DNA of 64,000 nt from JASHPR01 sp963842355 (GTDB lineage: Bacteria; Actinomycetota; Actinomycetes; Streptosporangiales; Streptosporangiaceae), in NCBI GenBank assembly GCA_963842355.1, contig CAWJGC010000014.1:139584-203583 (forward strand), given 5' to 3'. Below the pieces are notes generated by a model. The model worked only from the letters and a program-made list of their open reading frames with translations. It had not been told where the DNA came from and searched no databases. Shown here piece after piece: positions 48,531 through 58,001 of the stretch (position 1 is its first letter; every line of letters begins with the position of its first letter). The position numbers were made by a program, and so were the translations under genes.

Positions 48531-49784
48531 GTGGCCGAGGGGCGTGCCGACGTACGCTCGTCGCATGAGTGGCGAGCCTGTGCAGCCGGGCGGGCGCCTG
48601 GCGCGCTGGCGGCGCGTGTTCTGGCGGACGGCGAGTGGGATGAGCCGGGCGGGGACCGTCGGTCCCGGGACTGGGGCGTCGACGTGGCTCTGTTCGGCTT
48701 CGCTGTCGTGATGGGCGCGCTCGCCCTCGGGTACGTGTGGCACAGCCACGGCGCAGTCGTCAATGGCCTCGATCTGGCCATCGGCGTGCTGGCGTGCCTG
48801 GCGCTGTGGGTCCGGCGGTCGCGGCCTGGCGCGGTGCTGGCCACGATCGCGGCCGCCGCGTTCTCTCCGCTTGCTGCCGGGGCCGGGCTCGTTGCCATCT
48901 GCACCGCTGCCACCCGCGCCCGGGGCCGCACGCTGGCCGCGGCGGTGCTGGTGATCGCGGCTGGCAGCGTCGTCTTCCCGATCGTCAACCCGGCCATGGG
49001 GGAACTGGTACCGGTACGACAGACATTCCCAGCTGTCCTGTTCACCGCGATCGCGTTCGGCTGGGGGCTTTTCCTGCGCGCCCGGCGCGAGCAGGTTGCC
49101 TCGCTCCGCGAGCGGGCCCGGCTGCTTGAGGCCGACCAGCGGCGCAGCGCCGAACTGGCCCGTGAAGCCGAGCGGCGGCGCATCGCCCGGGAGATGCACG
49201 ACGTGCTGGCCCACCGGCTGTCGCTGCTGGCCGTGCACGCCGGGGCGCTGGAGTTCCGGCGCGACGCGCCCGCCGCGGAGGTAGCCCAGGCCGCCGCGGT
49301 GATCAGGACATCGGCCTCTGCCGCCCTCAGCGAGCTGCGCGAGGTCATCGCGGTGCTCCGCGACGACGACGCCGGGCCGCCCCAGCCCACGCTTGCCCAG
49401 CTCCCCGCTCTGATCGAGGAATCACGCGCGGCCGGAATGAGCCTTCAGGCGCATATCGACCTGCATGATGCCGAGTCGCTGCCGCCGGCGCTCGGGCGCA
49501 CCGCCTACCGGGTCGTCCAGGAAGGGCTGACCAACGCGCGCAAGCACGCGCCCGGCGCCCCCGTCACCGTCACCGTCAGCACCGACGGCCGGCCCGGCCT
49601 GCTCGTCGAAATCATCAGCCACCAGCCCGCCGGGCCCCAGGCCCAGCGCGCCCCGCCGCCGGGGGCAGGGGCCGGGCTCATCGGCCTCGCCGAACGGGTC
49701 ACGCTCGCGGGCGGCACGCTGGAGCACGGGGCCAGCCCAGCGGGTGACTTCGTGCTGCGCGCGACCGTCCCGGCACCGTCATGA
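48531..49784 (+). CDS. Two-component sensor histidine kinase (HisKA_3/NarX type)
   Basis: The sensor part has four to six membrane helices (VDVALFGFAVVMGALALGYV, then the LAIGVLACLALWV and VLATIAAAAFSPLAAG helices). A coiled helix RREQVASLRERARLLEADQR leads to the phospho-acceptor helix EMHDVLAHRLSLLAVHAG (His) and the ATPase N-box EGLTNARKHAPGA, with GAGLIGLAERV as the G-box. The start is uncertain: the GTG at 48531 keeps the frame, while an ATG at 48565 in another frame begins MSGEPVQPGGRLARWRRVF and looks like a natural N-terminus, hinting at a small frameshift. It phosphorylates the response regulator whose ATG overlaps its stop. Confidence 0.88.
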   Translation: MAEGRADVRSSHEWRACAAGRAPGALAARVLADGEWDEPGGDRRSRDWGVDVALFGFAVVMGALALGYVWHSHGAVVNGLDLAIGVLACLALWVRRSRPGAVLATIAAAAFSPLAAGAGLVAICTAATRARGRTLAAAVLVIAAGSVVFPIVNPAMGELVPVRQTFPAVLFTAIAFGWGLFLRARREQVASLRERARLLEADQRRSAELAREAERRRIAREMHDVLAHRLSLLAVHAGALEFRRDAPAAEVAQAAAVIRTSASAALSELREVIAVLRDDDAGPPQPTLAQLPALIEESRAAGMSLQAHIDLHDAESLPPALGRTAYRVVQEGLTNARKHAPGAPVTVTVSTDGRPGLLVEIISHQPAGPQAQRAPPPGAGAGLIGLAERVTLAGGTLEHGASPAGDFVLRATVPAPS

Positions 49785-50452
49785 CCGGCCGCATCCGGGT
49801 ACTGCTCGCCGACGACGACCCGCTGGTGCGGGCCGGCCTGAAGATGATGCTCGCCGGCGCGCCGCAACTGGAAGTCGTCGGCGAAGCCGAAGACGGCCGG
49901 GGCGTCCTTCCGGCGGTCGATCTGCACCACCCCGACGTCATCCTCATGGACATCCGCATGCCCCACCTCGACGGCATCGCCGCGACCCGCCTGCTCCGCA
50001 GCCAGCCCCACCCGCCGCCGGTACTCGTGCTCACCACCTTCGACGCCGACGAGCTCGTCCTGCGCGCCCTGCAGGCCGGGGCCGCGGGCTTCCTGCTCAA
50101 GGACTCCGCACCCGCCGACATCGTGCGCGCGATCGAATCCGTGCACGCCGGCGACGGCACGCTCTCCCCCTCCATCGCCCGCCGCCTGATCGCGCTCGTG
50201 GCCGGCGACCACGGCGCAGCCGCCCGCCAGGAACAAGCGCGACGACAGCTGGCATCGCTCACCGCGCGCGAGCGCGAAGTAGCCCTGGCCGTCGGCCAGG
50301 GGCACTCGAATGCCCAGATCGGCACCCAGCTGCACATGAGCCTGGCCACCGTCAAGGCCCACGTATCGCAACTGCTCACCAAGCTCAACGTGGCCAACCG
50401 GGTCCAGATCGCACTCCTCGTCCACGACGCGGCCACCTGGCGGCAACAGTAA
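49781..50452 (+). CDS. Response regulator, NarL/FixJ family
   Basis: This 223-residue regulator has an N-terminal receiver domain with the acidic pair in VLLADDDPLVRAGL, the phospho-acceptor Asp in PDVILMDIRMPHLDG, the Thr in VLVLTTFDADE and the Lys in FLLKDSAP. The C-terminal LuxR-type helix-turn-helix is LTAREREVALAVGQGHSNAQ followed by HMSLATVKAHVSQLLTKL. Its start overlaps the kinase stop by 4 bases (ATGA), so the two are made together. DNA targets are unknown; no obvious target operon adjoins. Such pairs without extracytoplasmic domains often sense membrane state or a neighbouring transporter, but none is next to it here. Confidence 0.94.
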   Translation: MTGRIRVLLADDDPLVRAGLKMMLAGAPQLEVVGEAEDGRGVLPAVDLHHPDVILMDIRMPHLDGIAATRLLRSQPHPPPVLVLTTFDADELVLRALQAGAAGFLLKDSAPADIVRAIESVHAGDGTLSPSIARRLIALVAGDHGAAARQEQARRQLASLTAREREVALAVGQGHSNAQIGTQLHMSLATVKAHVSQLLTKLNVANRVQIALLVHDAATWRQQ

Positions 50453-50872
50453 GACCGAAGAACGAATATCGCCACCGTCGGCCGGCAAAGGCCGCCCAGC
50501 CGCCGCCCCCGGCCGTGCCGCACACTCCCGGCGATTGGCATGGAAGCGGGCCGTAGAGATGATCAACTCTCCATCAGCCGGGGAGAGAAACCGGCCGTGC
50601 CGACCGTCCAGCCCGGACGCTCGCCATAGCAATCTGCCACTTCGCAATCCCCGGCCGACGCCAACCGCGCATAACGACAGTCAGAGCGGCGATCTTGCAA
50701 ATAGAGGCACGCGCGCCGAATCGGCGATCTGCGATCGCCCTTGAGGACGCGGACAACGCCAAGCAACGCACCTCGGCGAGCTACAGCCGAGCCTTAATAC
50801 GTGAGCGAGCATCCAGGTCAACGCATAAAAATGCGTGTTGCTCAACGCACTATTTTCGGCATGAGCGCAAAC
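50453..50872. other. Region left of the Tn7-like transposon, no supported gene
   Basis: No protein-like frame. It includes a small hairpin ACGCAT-AAAA-ATGCGT at 50821-50836, 36 bases before the transposon end. It may be part of the original insertion target, which I cannot identify. Confidence 0.4.
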
Positions 50873-50884
50873 TGTCATGTCCCG

Positions 50885-50955
50885 TGCCAGATAAGTCGGC
50901 CCGTTGCCAGTCAATCCGGCCCGTTCGCGTGTCCTTGCCAGGTGATTCGGCCCGG
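50885..50955 (+). repeat. Three transposase-binding repeats at the left transposon end
   Basis: TGCCAGATAAGTCGGCCCGT (50885-50904), TGCCAGTCAATCCGGCCCGT (50905-50924) and TGCCAGGTGATTCGGCCCGG (50936-50955) are direct repeats with the pattern TGCCAG, seven bases, CGGCCCG. Multiple such sites per end are typical for TnsB/TniA binding in Tn7- and Tn402-like elements. Confidence 0.82.
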
Positions 50956-51056
50956 AGCGTCTACGTTTGGCCAGTAGGTGGTCATCTGTTCCGGGATTGG
51001 CTGGTTGCCTCGGCAGCGGTAGGGGCAGGGCGGGCTGCAGTCCGGCGACCGCTGCT

Positions 51057-51791
51057 GTGGCGCGGGCGGCTGAAGGGTTCGAGCTGGAGTACGGCCTGCC
51101 GGGGGTCGGCTGGCGGCGTGAGCCGTTGCCGGTGTGCGCTGGCGAGCGGTTCGAGGATGCGGTTCCGGTCCGGCCGTTCCATTTCGAGAAGGGTCAGGCG
51201 AGCTTTCGCAGGCTGGTGGTGGATGGCCAGCACCGGCCGTGCACGTGGGGTTCGAGTCGTGGCTGGAACGTGATCACCTGATGCTGCTGGACTTCGACCC
51301 TGGTGTCACCGCGGTATCGTCTCAGCCGTTCTGGCTGCGCTGGCGGGGCGAGGATGGCCGTGATCGGCGGCATGCGCCGGACTTTTTCGCCCGCCTGGCG
51401 GACGGGACTGGCGTGGTGATTGATATCCGCCCTGATGACCGGATTCCGGAGAAGGACGCGGAGGTGTTCGCGGTCACTGCGGCTGCATGCGCGGCGGCGG
51501 GCTGGGAGTTCCGCCGGCATGGCGAGATCGATCCGGTGCTGGCGGCGAACGTGCGCTGGCTGTCGCGGTACCGTCACCCGCGCTGCGCGGCAGCGGGCGA
51601 CATCGCTGCAGCCCTCCTGGGAGTGTTTGCCGGCGGGAAGGGCTTGTTCGCCGGGAGCGGAGCTGGCCGGGGAGCGGCTGCGGGTCTTGCCGGTGCTGTT
51701 TCACCTGATGTGGCGCGGACGCCTGGTAGCAGACCTGTCGCAGGGGCCGCTCGGCCCGGCGACGCTGGTGCGGACGGGTGACCGGAGGTGA
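51057..51791 (+). pseudogene. tnsA: TnsA-like transposon endonuclease, two frameshifts
   Basis: The protein is spread over three frames. The first gives FEDAVPVRPFHFEKGQASFR (from about 51057 to 51237); the second gives HVGFESWLERDHLMLLDFDP, then HAPDFFARLADGTGVVIDIR (Glu, Asp and the following motif of the TnsA nuclease); the third gives RVLPVLFHLMWRGRLVADLS, then QGPLGPATLVRTGDRR and stop at 51791. Frame changes are near 51237 and 51655. The stop overlaps the tniA GTG by 4 bases, which confirms the third frame as native. TnsA nicks the non-transferred strand so the element cuts out cleanly. Broken, it would leave replicative transposition at best. Confidence 0.75.
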
Positions 51792-53161
51792 GGACGGGAG
51801 GCGCGCGGCGGCGCCTGGTGATCGGGGACCGTGTCGGCGTCGACGGCGTGCCGCATGTAGTGATCGGTGTCTCGGGCACCGGGGTGCGGCTGGCCGACGA
51901 GGCCGGCACCGTGGTGGCGGCGACGGTGACCGGTTTGCTGGCGGAGGGCCGGCTTGATCTGGGCGGTGCCGGGACCGGGCTGCGCGATGTCCCACGCCGG
52001 GAGGTCGGGCTGGAGGGCTTGCCTGAGGCGATGGTGGAGGCGGCGCGGCGGTGGGAGCGCCACATCGCCGAGGTCGTATATGGGCTGCCGCCGGACGCGC
52101 CGCCGGGGACGCGGCCGAAGCCGCAGTACGACCCGGAGCGTCATAGCCTGACGGCGAGGGAGAAGGCGAAGGCCAGCGAGCTGGCGGCGGCGGGGCACCG
52201 GGTATCGGCCAGTACGCTCAAGCACCGCCGGCAGCGATGGGAGGCCATCGGGCTGGCGGGGCTGGTGGATCACAGGGCGGTGACCCGGGCCGCGCCGTTC
52301 GGGCGCGCTGATCCGCAGGTAGTCGCGGCGATGCGGCAGGCGATCGCGGAGGCTGCGGAGGAGTCGTCGAAGACGGCGGCGTTCGTGATCTGGCGGACCG
52401 GGCAGATCCTCGCGGCCGGTGACAGCACCGCCGTCCTTCCGCCGCGGCGGACGTCGTACCGGTTGTTCGCCGCTTTGTCGCGGGGGAAGCACACGACCGG
52501 GTCGGCGTCGACCCGCCGGTCGCTGGCCGGGCGGCCGGAAGGCATGTTCGGGCAGGTGCATCCTGTGGCGCCGGGTGAGCTGATGCAGATCGACTCGACC
52601 CCGCTGGATGTGCTGGTGCTGCTGGATGACGGGGTGCACGGGCGGGTCGACCTGACCGGGATGATCGACGTGGCGACCCGGACGGTGACCGCCGCGGTGC
52701 TGCGGCCGTCGGCCAGGTCGGTGGATGCCAGCGTGCTGCTGGCCCGCACCGTCACCCCGGAGCCGATGCGGCCCGGCTGGCCCGAGGCGCTGAAGATGGC
52801 TCATTCGGTGCTGCCGTATGAGCGGCTGCTGTCGGTCGATGAGCGGCTGGAGCACGCCGCTGCCAGGCCGGTGATCGTGCCTGACACGATCGTGTGCGAC
52901 CACGGGAGCGTGTTCATCTCGCGCAACTTCCGCGATTCGTGCCGGCACCTGGGCATCACCTTCCAGCCAGCCCACCTGGCCAGCGGGGCCGAGAAACCGC
53001 ACATCGAGCGGGCGTTCGGGGCGCTGGGGCAGCTGTTCTGCCAGTTCGTCTCCGGCTACCTGGGATCGAACCCGGACCGGCGCGGCCGCGGCATCGGCGG
53101 CAAGCCGCTGTGGTCGATGCTGGAACTGCAGGAATTGCTGGATGAGTGGCTGATTGCGTTC
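51788..53161 (+). pseudogene. tniA: TniA/TnsB-type transposase, 5' part, split by Tn554-like unit
   Basis: GTG start at 51788. The first 458 codons contain a helix-turn-helix region (LTAREKAKASELAAAGHRVS, then TLKHRRQRWEAIGLAGLVDH) and the retroviral-integrase-type core: MQIDSTPLDVLVLLDDG (first Asp), IVCDHGSVFISRNFRD (second Asp) and HIERAFGALGQLFCQF (Glu). The reading is cut after DEWLIAF by the 6.1-kb insertion, and the run-on frame stops at 53224. The 3' part is at 59240-59953; together they make a 695-residue protein in perfect frame. The catalytic triad is in the 5' part, but the C-terminal Mu-type domain needed for complex assembly is detached. Confidence 0.88.
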
Positions 53162-53284
53162 TTTACCGACCGTACTTCTGAGTGTCCGTGTCGTTCTCCT
53201 GAGCCTGGCTGCCGGGCGTCCTAGACTCCTTTACCGACCTGGTCCGGGGCGTCGTCCATGTGAGGGGTCGGCACAGGAGGATGG

Positions 53285-54466
53285 ATGACACGCCGGGTGG
53301 TCGTCGGGGACCTGCGGGTCCAGCGGCTCGACCGGAGGAACGGGCTGCGGTCGTGGACGATCGTGTGGCCCGAGGGCACGGTCCACGAGGAGGCCGACCG
53401 GTTCCTGCGCGTCCACGACGGGTCGGGCACGCAGAAGACCTACGCGTACTACCTGGTCGACCACCTGCGGTGGCTCGACCGGGAGCGCCTGCCGCTCGAG
53501 GACGTGCGACTGCGGGACCTCGAGCGATACGTGGGCGTCGTCGGCGCCGATGTGATGATGCCGCTGGGCGAGCCGTGGCGGGCGGGCAAGCGGCCCTATG
53601 GCCGGGCTGCGCTGTCGACGGCGGCTGCCTGCCTGAAGGGCTTCTACCTGCACCAGTCGTCCCTCGGCATCAACACGGAGCTGGGCGGGACGCTCGACCG
53701 GATGAGGCTGCCGACGCGGGCGGACCGGCGGCGGGCGCTGCTGGGGCACGTGAAGACGGAGATGCCCGCGAACCCGCTGGCACCGAAGGGCCGGCACCGC
53801 CGGCATCCGAAGATGCTCCCGGACGGCGCACGGGAGTCGATGATCGATGCCGTGAACTCGGCGAGGGACCGGCTGATCGTGTCCTGGCTGGCCGACGGGG
53901 GCCTGCGGATCGGCGAGCTGTGCGGCCTGCACCTGGTGGACCTGCACCTTCGCCAGGACGCGGCCTGCGGGGAGTGCCGGTGGCCGCACCTGCACGTCTG
54001 CCACCGGCTCGGGAACCCGAACGGGGCCGAGGCCAAGACCAAGCAGCCGTGGAAAACCGAGGGCGGCACGGTGACCGGCGGGCTGGTCAAGCGGGTCAGT
54101 CCCGCGATGGTGCACGCTTACTTCGAGTACATGACCGGCGGCGAGTACCCGCGGGAATCCCGGCACGGGATGCTGTTGGTCCAGCTGCGCGGCCCGTCCG
54201 CGGGCCAGCCGCTGGCTCCTGTCGGCGCCCGGCGGATGCTCGCCCGGGCCGGGAAACGCGCAGGCCTCGGAGTCGTGAAACCTCATTCCTTCAGGCATTC
54301 CTTCACCTCGGCGGTGCTTGATGCCTCGGGCGGGAACCTGGTGATCGCCCGGGATGCCGGCGGATGGGCGTCGGCCGCGATGGTCGATGAGGTCTACGGG
54401 CATGTCGACGTGCACGATCCCGCGTTCGACGCCGCCCTGCGCACGGTCTGGGGCGAGGGCCGGTGA
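53285..54466 (+). CDS. Tyrosine recombinase, TnpA-like of the Tn554 group
   Basis: This 393-residue site-specific recombinase has an N-terminal core-binding (SAM-like) domain around residues 30-130 (SGTQKTYAYYLVDHLRWLDR) and the catalytic domain after residue 190. Catalytic residues are visible: Arg in GGLRIGELCGLHLVDLH, the HxxR box in KPHSFRHSFTSA and the nucleophilic Tyr in VDEVYGHVDVHD. A small Cys/His loop (CGECRWPHLHVCH) interrupts the domain. The next gene starts in a 4-base overlap, and a third gene follows, matching the tnpA-tnpB-tnpC order of Tn554. It would act with the second recombinase in insertion at a specific site. Confidence 0.9.
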   Translation: MTRRVVVGDLRVQRLDRRNGLRSWTIVWPEGTVHEEADRFLRVHDGSGTQKTYAYYLVDHLRWLDRERLPLEDVRLRDLERYVGVVGADVMMPLGEPWRAGKRPYGRAALSTAAACLKGFYLHQSSLGINTELGGTLDRMRLPTRADRRRALLGHVKTEMPANPLAPKGRHRRHPKMLPDGARESMIDAVNSARDRLIVSWLADGGLRIGELCGLHLVDLHLRQDAACGECRWPHLHVCHRLGNPNGAEAKTKQPWKTEGGTVTGGLVKRVSPAMVHAYFEYMTGGEYPRESRHGMLLVQLRGPSAGQPLAPVGARRMLARAGKRAGLGVVKPHSFRHSFTSAVLDASGGNLVIARDAGGWASAAMVDEVYGHVDVHDPAFDAALRTVWGEGR

Positions 54467-57056
54467 CGCTCGCGCTGCTGCCGCAGCCGGATGCCCGCGA
54501 GGGCCGGGACCGGCTGGAGATCATGACCGCGCTGATCAGCGCGCCGTCGTTCGACCCGCTGTTCCGCGGCGACATCATCAAGATCCCCGCCGGGCATCCC
54601 GTCTACCGGTGGAACTGCCTGGCAGGATGCGAGCGCACCGTGATGGGGCACGGCGACCTGTGCGCCGCCCACCAGGAGCTCTGGCGCAGGCACCGTGCCG
54701 AGGGCGGGACACGGGCCGGCTTCCTTCAGGCGGCCCGGCCCTTCGGGCCAGGCGACGGGATCGAGGAGCACTCGTGCCGGATCTGCCCTGGCAGGCCGGC
54801 CTCCCACCTGACGCTGCGGCTGTGTCACTACCACCAGTTCCGCTGGTATAACTACCGGGACCGGCACGGTGACGACGTCGGCTTCGACGAGTGGCTGGCC
54901 TGCCAGGAGGAAACCGCCGGCTACGGACGCTGCCGCGTCCGCGTCTGCCCGGAGACGGCGTTCTCGCCGCTGGAGCTGTGCTCACGGCACGAAGCGCGAT
55001 ACCAGCGGGAAGGCCGGCCGGGCGGTGCTGCCCTGCCGGGCCAGTGGGGCAACCGCTACGAGGGCCGCGGGCTGCCTGTCCCCGTCGAGTACGCCGATGA
55101 GCCGTGCTTCCGCCGCTGGTGCGCGACGACCGCGGCGGTGCTGCGTCCCGACCAGGTCAACCTCCGGGGCCTGGGCCCGCTGCTGCGGGCCGAGATCCAG
55201 TGGGGCATGCGCTGGCACGCCCGCGGGCAGCACGGGAAGTGGGAGCTGTCCCCGATCCAGCGTCTCGCGAACTACGGCCGCAGCCGCGGCCTGCGCTCTC
55301 TCACCGACCTGGCCCCCGATGATCCCGGCCTGCGCAAGGCAGCTGGGAGGGAGGAGCCGGCATCGCCTCCTCCATCGCCGACGGCCTGCATTCCCTCTAC
55401 GTCACGCCCGCGGAGACCCGCGAGGCCGGCTACATCCTCACTGAGCACTTCGGCCGGAGGCTCAGCGACCGCAGCAGCCGCATCGACCTGGACCGGATCT
55501 CCCAGCGGTGGCTGCGGGACCTTGTCTGGGACCACTTCGCGGACGTCCTGCGGTCCCCGTCCTGCCCGCGCTCGGGCAGCACCTTCGACCACACCCGGCG
55601 GGCCGGGCTTGAGCTGAGCGCTTTCCTGGAGGTCTGCGCTCCCGGCGGCGGCCACGACCCCCGGGTCCTCACCGCCGAGCACATGCACAAGTTCGCCGCC
55701 GACCAGCGGCAGCGCGAGCTCGACGGGCTGGCCTCGCTGGGAGCCAGGGGCGTTCACGGCAAGCCGTCGATCGTGACCGCCCACACCAGGCAGGCCGTCT
55801 TCCACCGCACCCGGCGGCTCCTGCGCGGGGCACTGGAATCCGGCGAGGCCGAAAGGCTCGGCCTAGACCGGGGCTTCATCACCGCGATGCCCGCCGCCGG
55901 CCGGGTGATCCAGCGGTCCCGGCCGCCGTTCACGGACGGCGTCGCGCGGGCGCTGGCCGACGAGGCCAACCTGCAGTCCCTGGCCCGGGACCACGACCTG
56001 TTCGACCGCGGCCTGCGCGATGCCTGGGAGACCATCATCGTCACCGGCCGCCGCTGCAGCGAGGTCCTCCAGCTCCGCCTGGACTGCCTGGGCCGCTACG
56101 GCGGCCTGCCCATGCTCTGCCATGACCAGACCAAGGTCGGCAACTACGACGCGGCGATCCGCATCCCGGAGCGGACCTTCCAAATGCTGGAGGCCCGCCA
56201 GCGCAAGACCCTGGACCTGTTCCACGAGCGGAACAACCGGCCGCCCGCACCCGGGGAACGCGCTGCGATGGCGCTGTTCCCGACGAACTTCCGTAACCGC
56301 GACTGCCGGCATGCCCTGTCCTACTCGTGGTTCCACAGGGGCTTCAAGAACTGGATCGACAGCCTCGACATCGGACGCTGGGTGCCTCACCAGGCCCGTC
56401 ACTCGCTGGCCACCAGCCTGCTGCGGGCCGGGGCCAGCCTGACCCACATCCGCAAGTACCTGGGCCAGGTCTCCGAGAAAATGGCGGAGCACTATGTCCA
56501 CCTTGCCCAATCTGACCTGGAAGACGTCCTGCAGCAGGTCTGGGTCGCCGGCCCCGGCACCGCCAGCCCGGGGGAACTGCTGGCCGGGGAGGCCGCCCCG
56601 CTGTCCCGCGAGCAGGCCCAGGCCCTGGCGGTCGACCTGTCGCGGCGCAGCACCCCGGCCGAGGGCGGGTTCTGCACCTTCCAGCCCGTCGTCGAGGGAG
56701 GCTCCTGTCCGTGGAATCTCGACTGCCATAACTGCGATAAGTTCGTGCTGTCCGGCGCTGACCTGCTCTACTGGCGGCGCAAGCGCGAGCAGTGGCGGCT
56801 CCTCGCCGAAGGCGCCCCCGACGACGCGACCGCCGACTACCTGCACGCGTACTTCGAGCCGACCGCCCGCGCGATCGACGGGCTGGAGAAAGCCCTCGCC
56901 GGCCTCGGGCTCCTCGATGACGCGCTCGCGCTGGACATGCGCAAGCCCCAGGACTACTTCCACCGCGTCTGGAGCACCGCCTTCCGCGCGTCCGACCTCG
57001 CCGCAGCCGGCGGCGACGATGAGCAAGACGGCGGGGAACAGGGGGAGAGCACGTGA
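54463..57056 (+). pseudogene. Second tyrosine recombinase (TnpB-like), one frameshift
   Basis: GTG start at 54463 overlapping the first recombinase. The N-terminal third holds three Cys/His knuckles (CLAGCERTVMGHGDLCAAH, CRICPGRPASHLTLRLCHYH and CRVRVCPETAFSPLELCSRH). After DDPGLRK the frame slips by one base near 55340; the second frame runs AGIASSIADGLHSLYVTPAE and on to 57056. It contains the core-binding and catalytic domains: Arg in VTGRRCSEVLQLRLD, HQARHSLATSLL (HxxR) and the Tyr in MAEHYVHLAQSD. The C-terminal tail has CPWNLDCHNCDKFVL, another zinc knuckle. Restored length is about 864 residues. A sequencing error or programmed slip cannot be excluded. Confidence 0.8.
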
Positions 57057-57607
57057 GCACCGAAGCGGCACTGGCCGCCCGCAGGCGCGGCACCGAGGCC
57101 GCCCTCGGCCGCGTCCGCGACGCGATCACCCGGCTCCGCCGGGAGAAAACCCCGGTCAGCGTCGCCGCGGTCAGCCGCCGGGCGGACGTGTCCCGCACCT
57201 TCATCTACGGCAACCCCGACGCCAGGGCCGCCGTCGCCGACGCGATCGCCCAGGCCGGCGAACAGCGCACCCGGATCCTCGACGCCCAGGATGACGAGCG
57301 CGAGGCCACCTGGCGCGAACGGGCACTGAACGCCGAGGACGCGCTCAAGGCGTCCTACGCCGAAATCCTCGCCCAGCGAGCACGCATCGGCGAGCTCCTC
57401 GGCCAGGTCAGGGACCTGCAGTCCGAATGGACCGAGGAAGCCATCGCCCGGATCACCACCGAGAACACCACGCTCAAGCAGCGCGTCCGCACCCTCACCG
57501 CCGGCAACCGCACCCTCGAGGAGAAACTCAAGGCCGCACGGGAGAACCTCCGCTTCCACGACAAGCGCATCGCCGACCTCGAAGCCCAGCTCGCCCCGCC
57601 GCAATAG
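57053..57607 (+). CDS. TnpC-like accessory protein (DUF6262)
   Basis: This 184-residue, highly charged protein starts in a 4-base overlap with the second recombinase. An N-terminal helix-turn-helix-like region (VRDAITRLRREKTPVSVAAV, then SRRADVSRTFIYGNPDARAA) resembles TetR-type DNA-binding folds. The rest is a long coiled coil (LNAEDALKASYAEILAQRAR, then RTLTAGNRTLEEKLKAAREN). This is the form of Tn554 TnpC and DUF6262 proteins, which assist and orient recombination. No catalytic motif is present. It completes the three-gene recombination operon. Confidence 0.87.
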   Translation: MSTEAALAARRRGTEAALGRVRDAITRLRREKTPVSVAAVSRRADVSRTFIYGNPDARAAVADAIAQAGEQRTRILDAQDDEREATWRERALNAEDALKASYAEILAQRARIGELLGQVRDLQSEWTEEAIARITTENTTLKQRVRTLTAGNRTLEEKLKAARENLRFHDKRIADLEAQLAPPQ

Positions 57608-57670
57608 GCCCGCGGCGTAATTCAGCAAACGATCCGCTGAAGCCCTACTCGTGACGTAGTGGCAACAGGC

Positions 57671-57784
57671 TCAGCCCGCCGTTGCGAATCCGACTAGACC
57701 GATGGCTGCAGTGGCGAAGACGGCAGTTACCGTGTTGAAGAAAAGACGGCGTCCTAGCTTCTTGTCACTCTTTGCAGTTTCCAT
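57671..57784 (-). CDS. 37-residue single-pass membrane peptide
   Basis: The ATG at 57784 has a near-perfect GGAGGTG 5 bases upstream. The peptide METAKSDKKLGRRLFFNTVT then AVFATAAIGLVGFATAG has a charged, lysine-rich start and one hydrophobic helix to the end. A longer frame extends upstream but the ribosome site favours this start. It lies in the otherwise empty space between the recombination genes and the IS630 copy. The size and shape suit a small toxin-like or membrane-acting peptide, but no partner RNA or antitoxin is identified. I do not recognise a family. Confidence 0.55.
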   Translation of the reverse strand: METAKSDKKLGRRLFFNTVTAVFATAAIGLVGFATAG

Positions 57785-58001
57785 GGTCACCTCCGGGTGC
57801 GTAGTCGTCGGGGCTGTGATCTGTGAAATCCAGTTACCCGCCAGCATGCAGCCAAAGGCTAGTGCGAATAGCAACGCGGAACCCGGCAACGCCGGGCTCA
57901 ACCTGCTCCCCTGTTCAGCTTACAGGAGGGGCGAGGGGCGCTGCGAGTGGTTCGCGGGGCGGGCCGGTTGACCGTGGTGGCGAACCGCGACACCACGGTT
58001 A

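Noticed and set aside
51701..53002. 433-codon minus-strand frame opposite tniA
   Set aside because: His/Arg/Pro-rich shadow of the transposase; DDE motifs are on the plus strand.
55863..57071. 402-codon minus-strand frame opposite the second recombinase
   Set aside because: No motifs; antisense of the well-supported recombinase.
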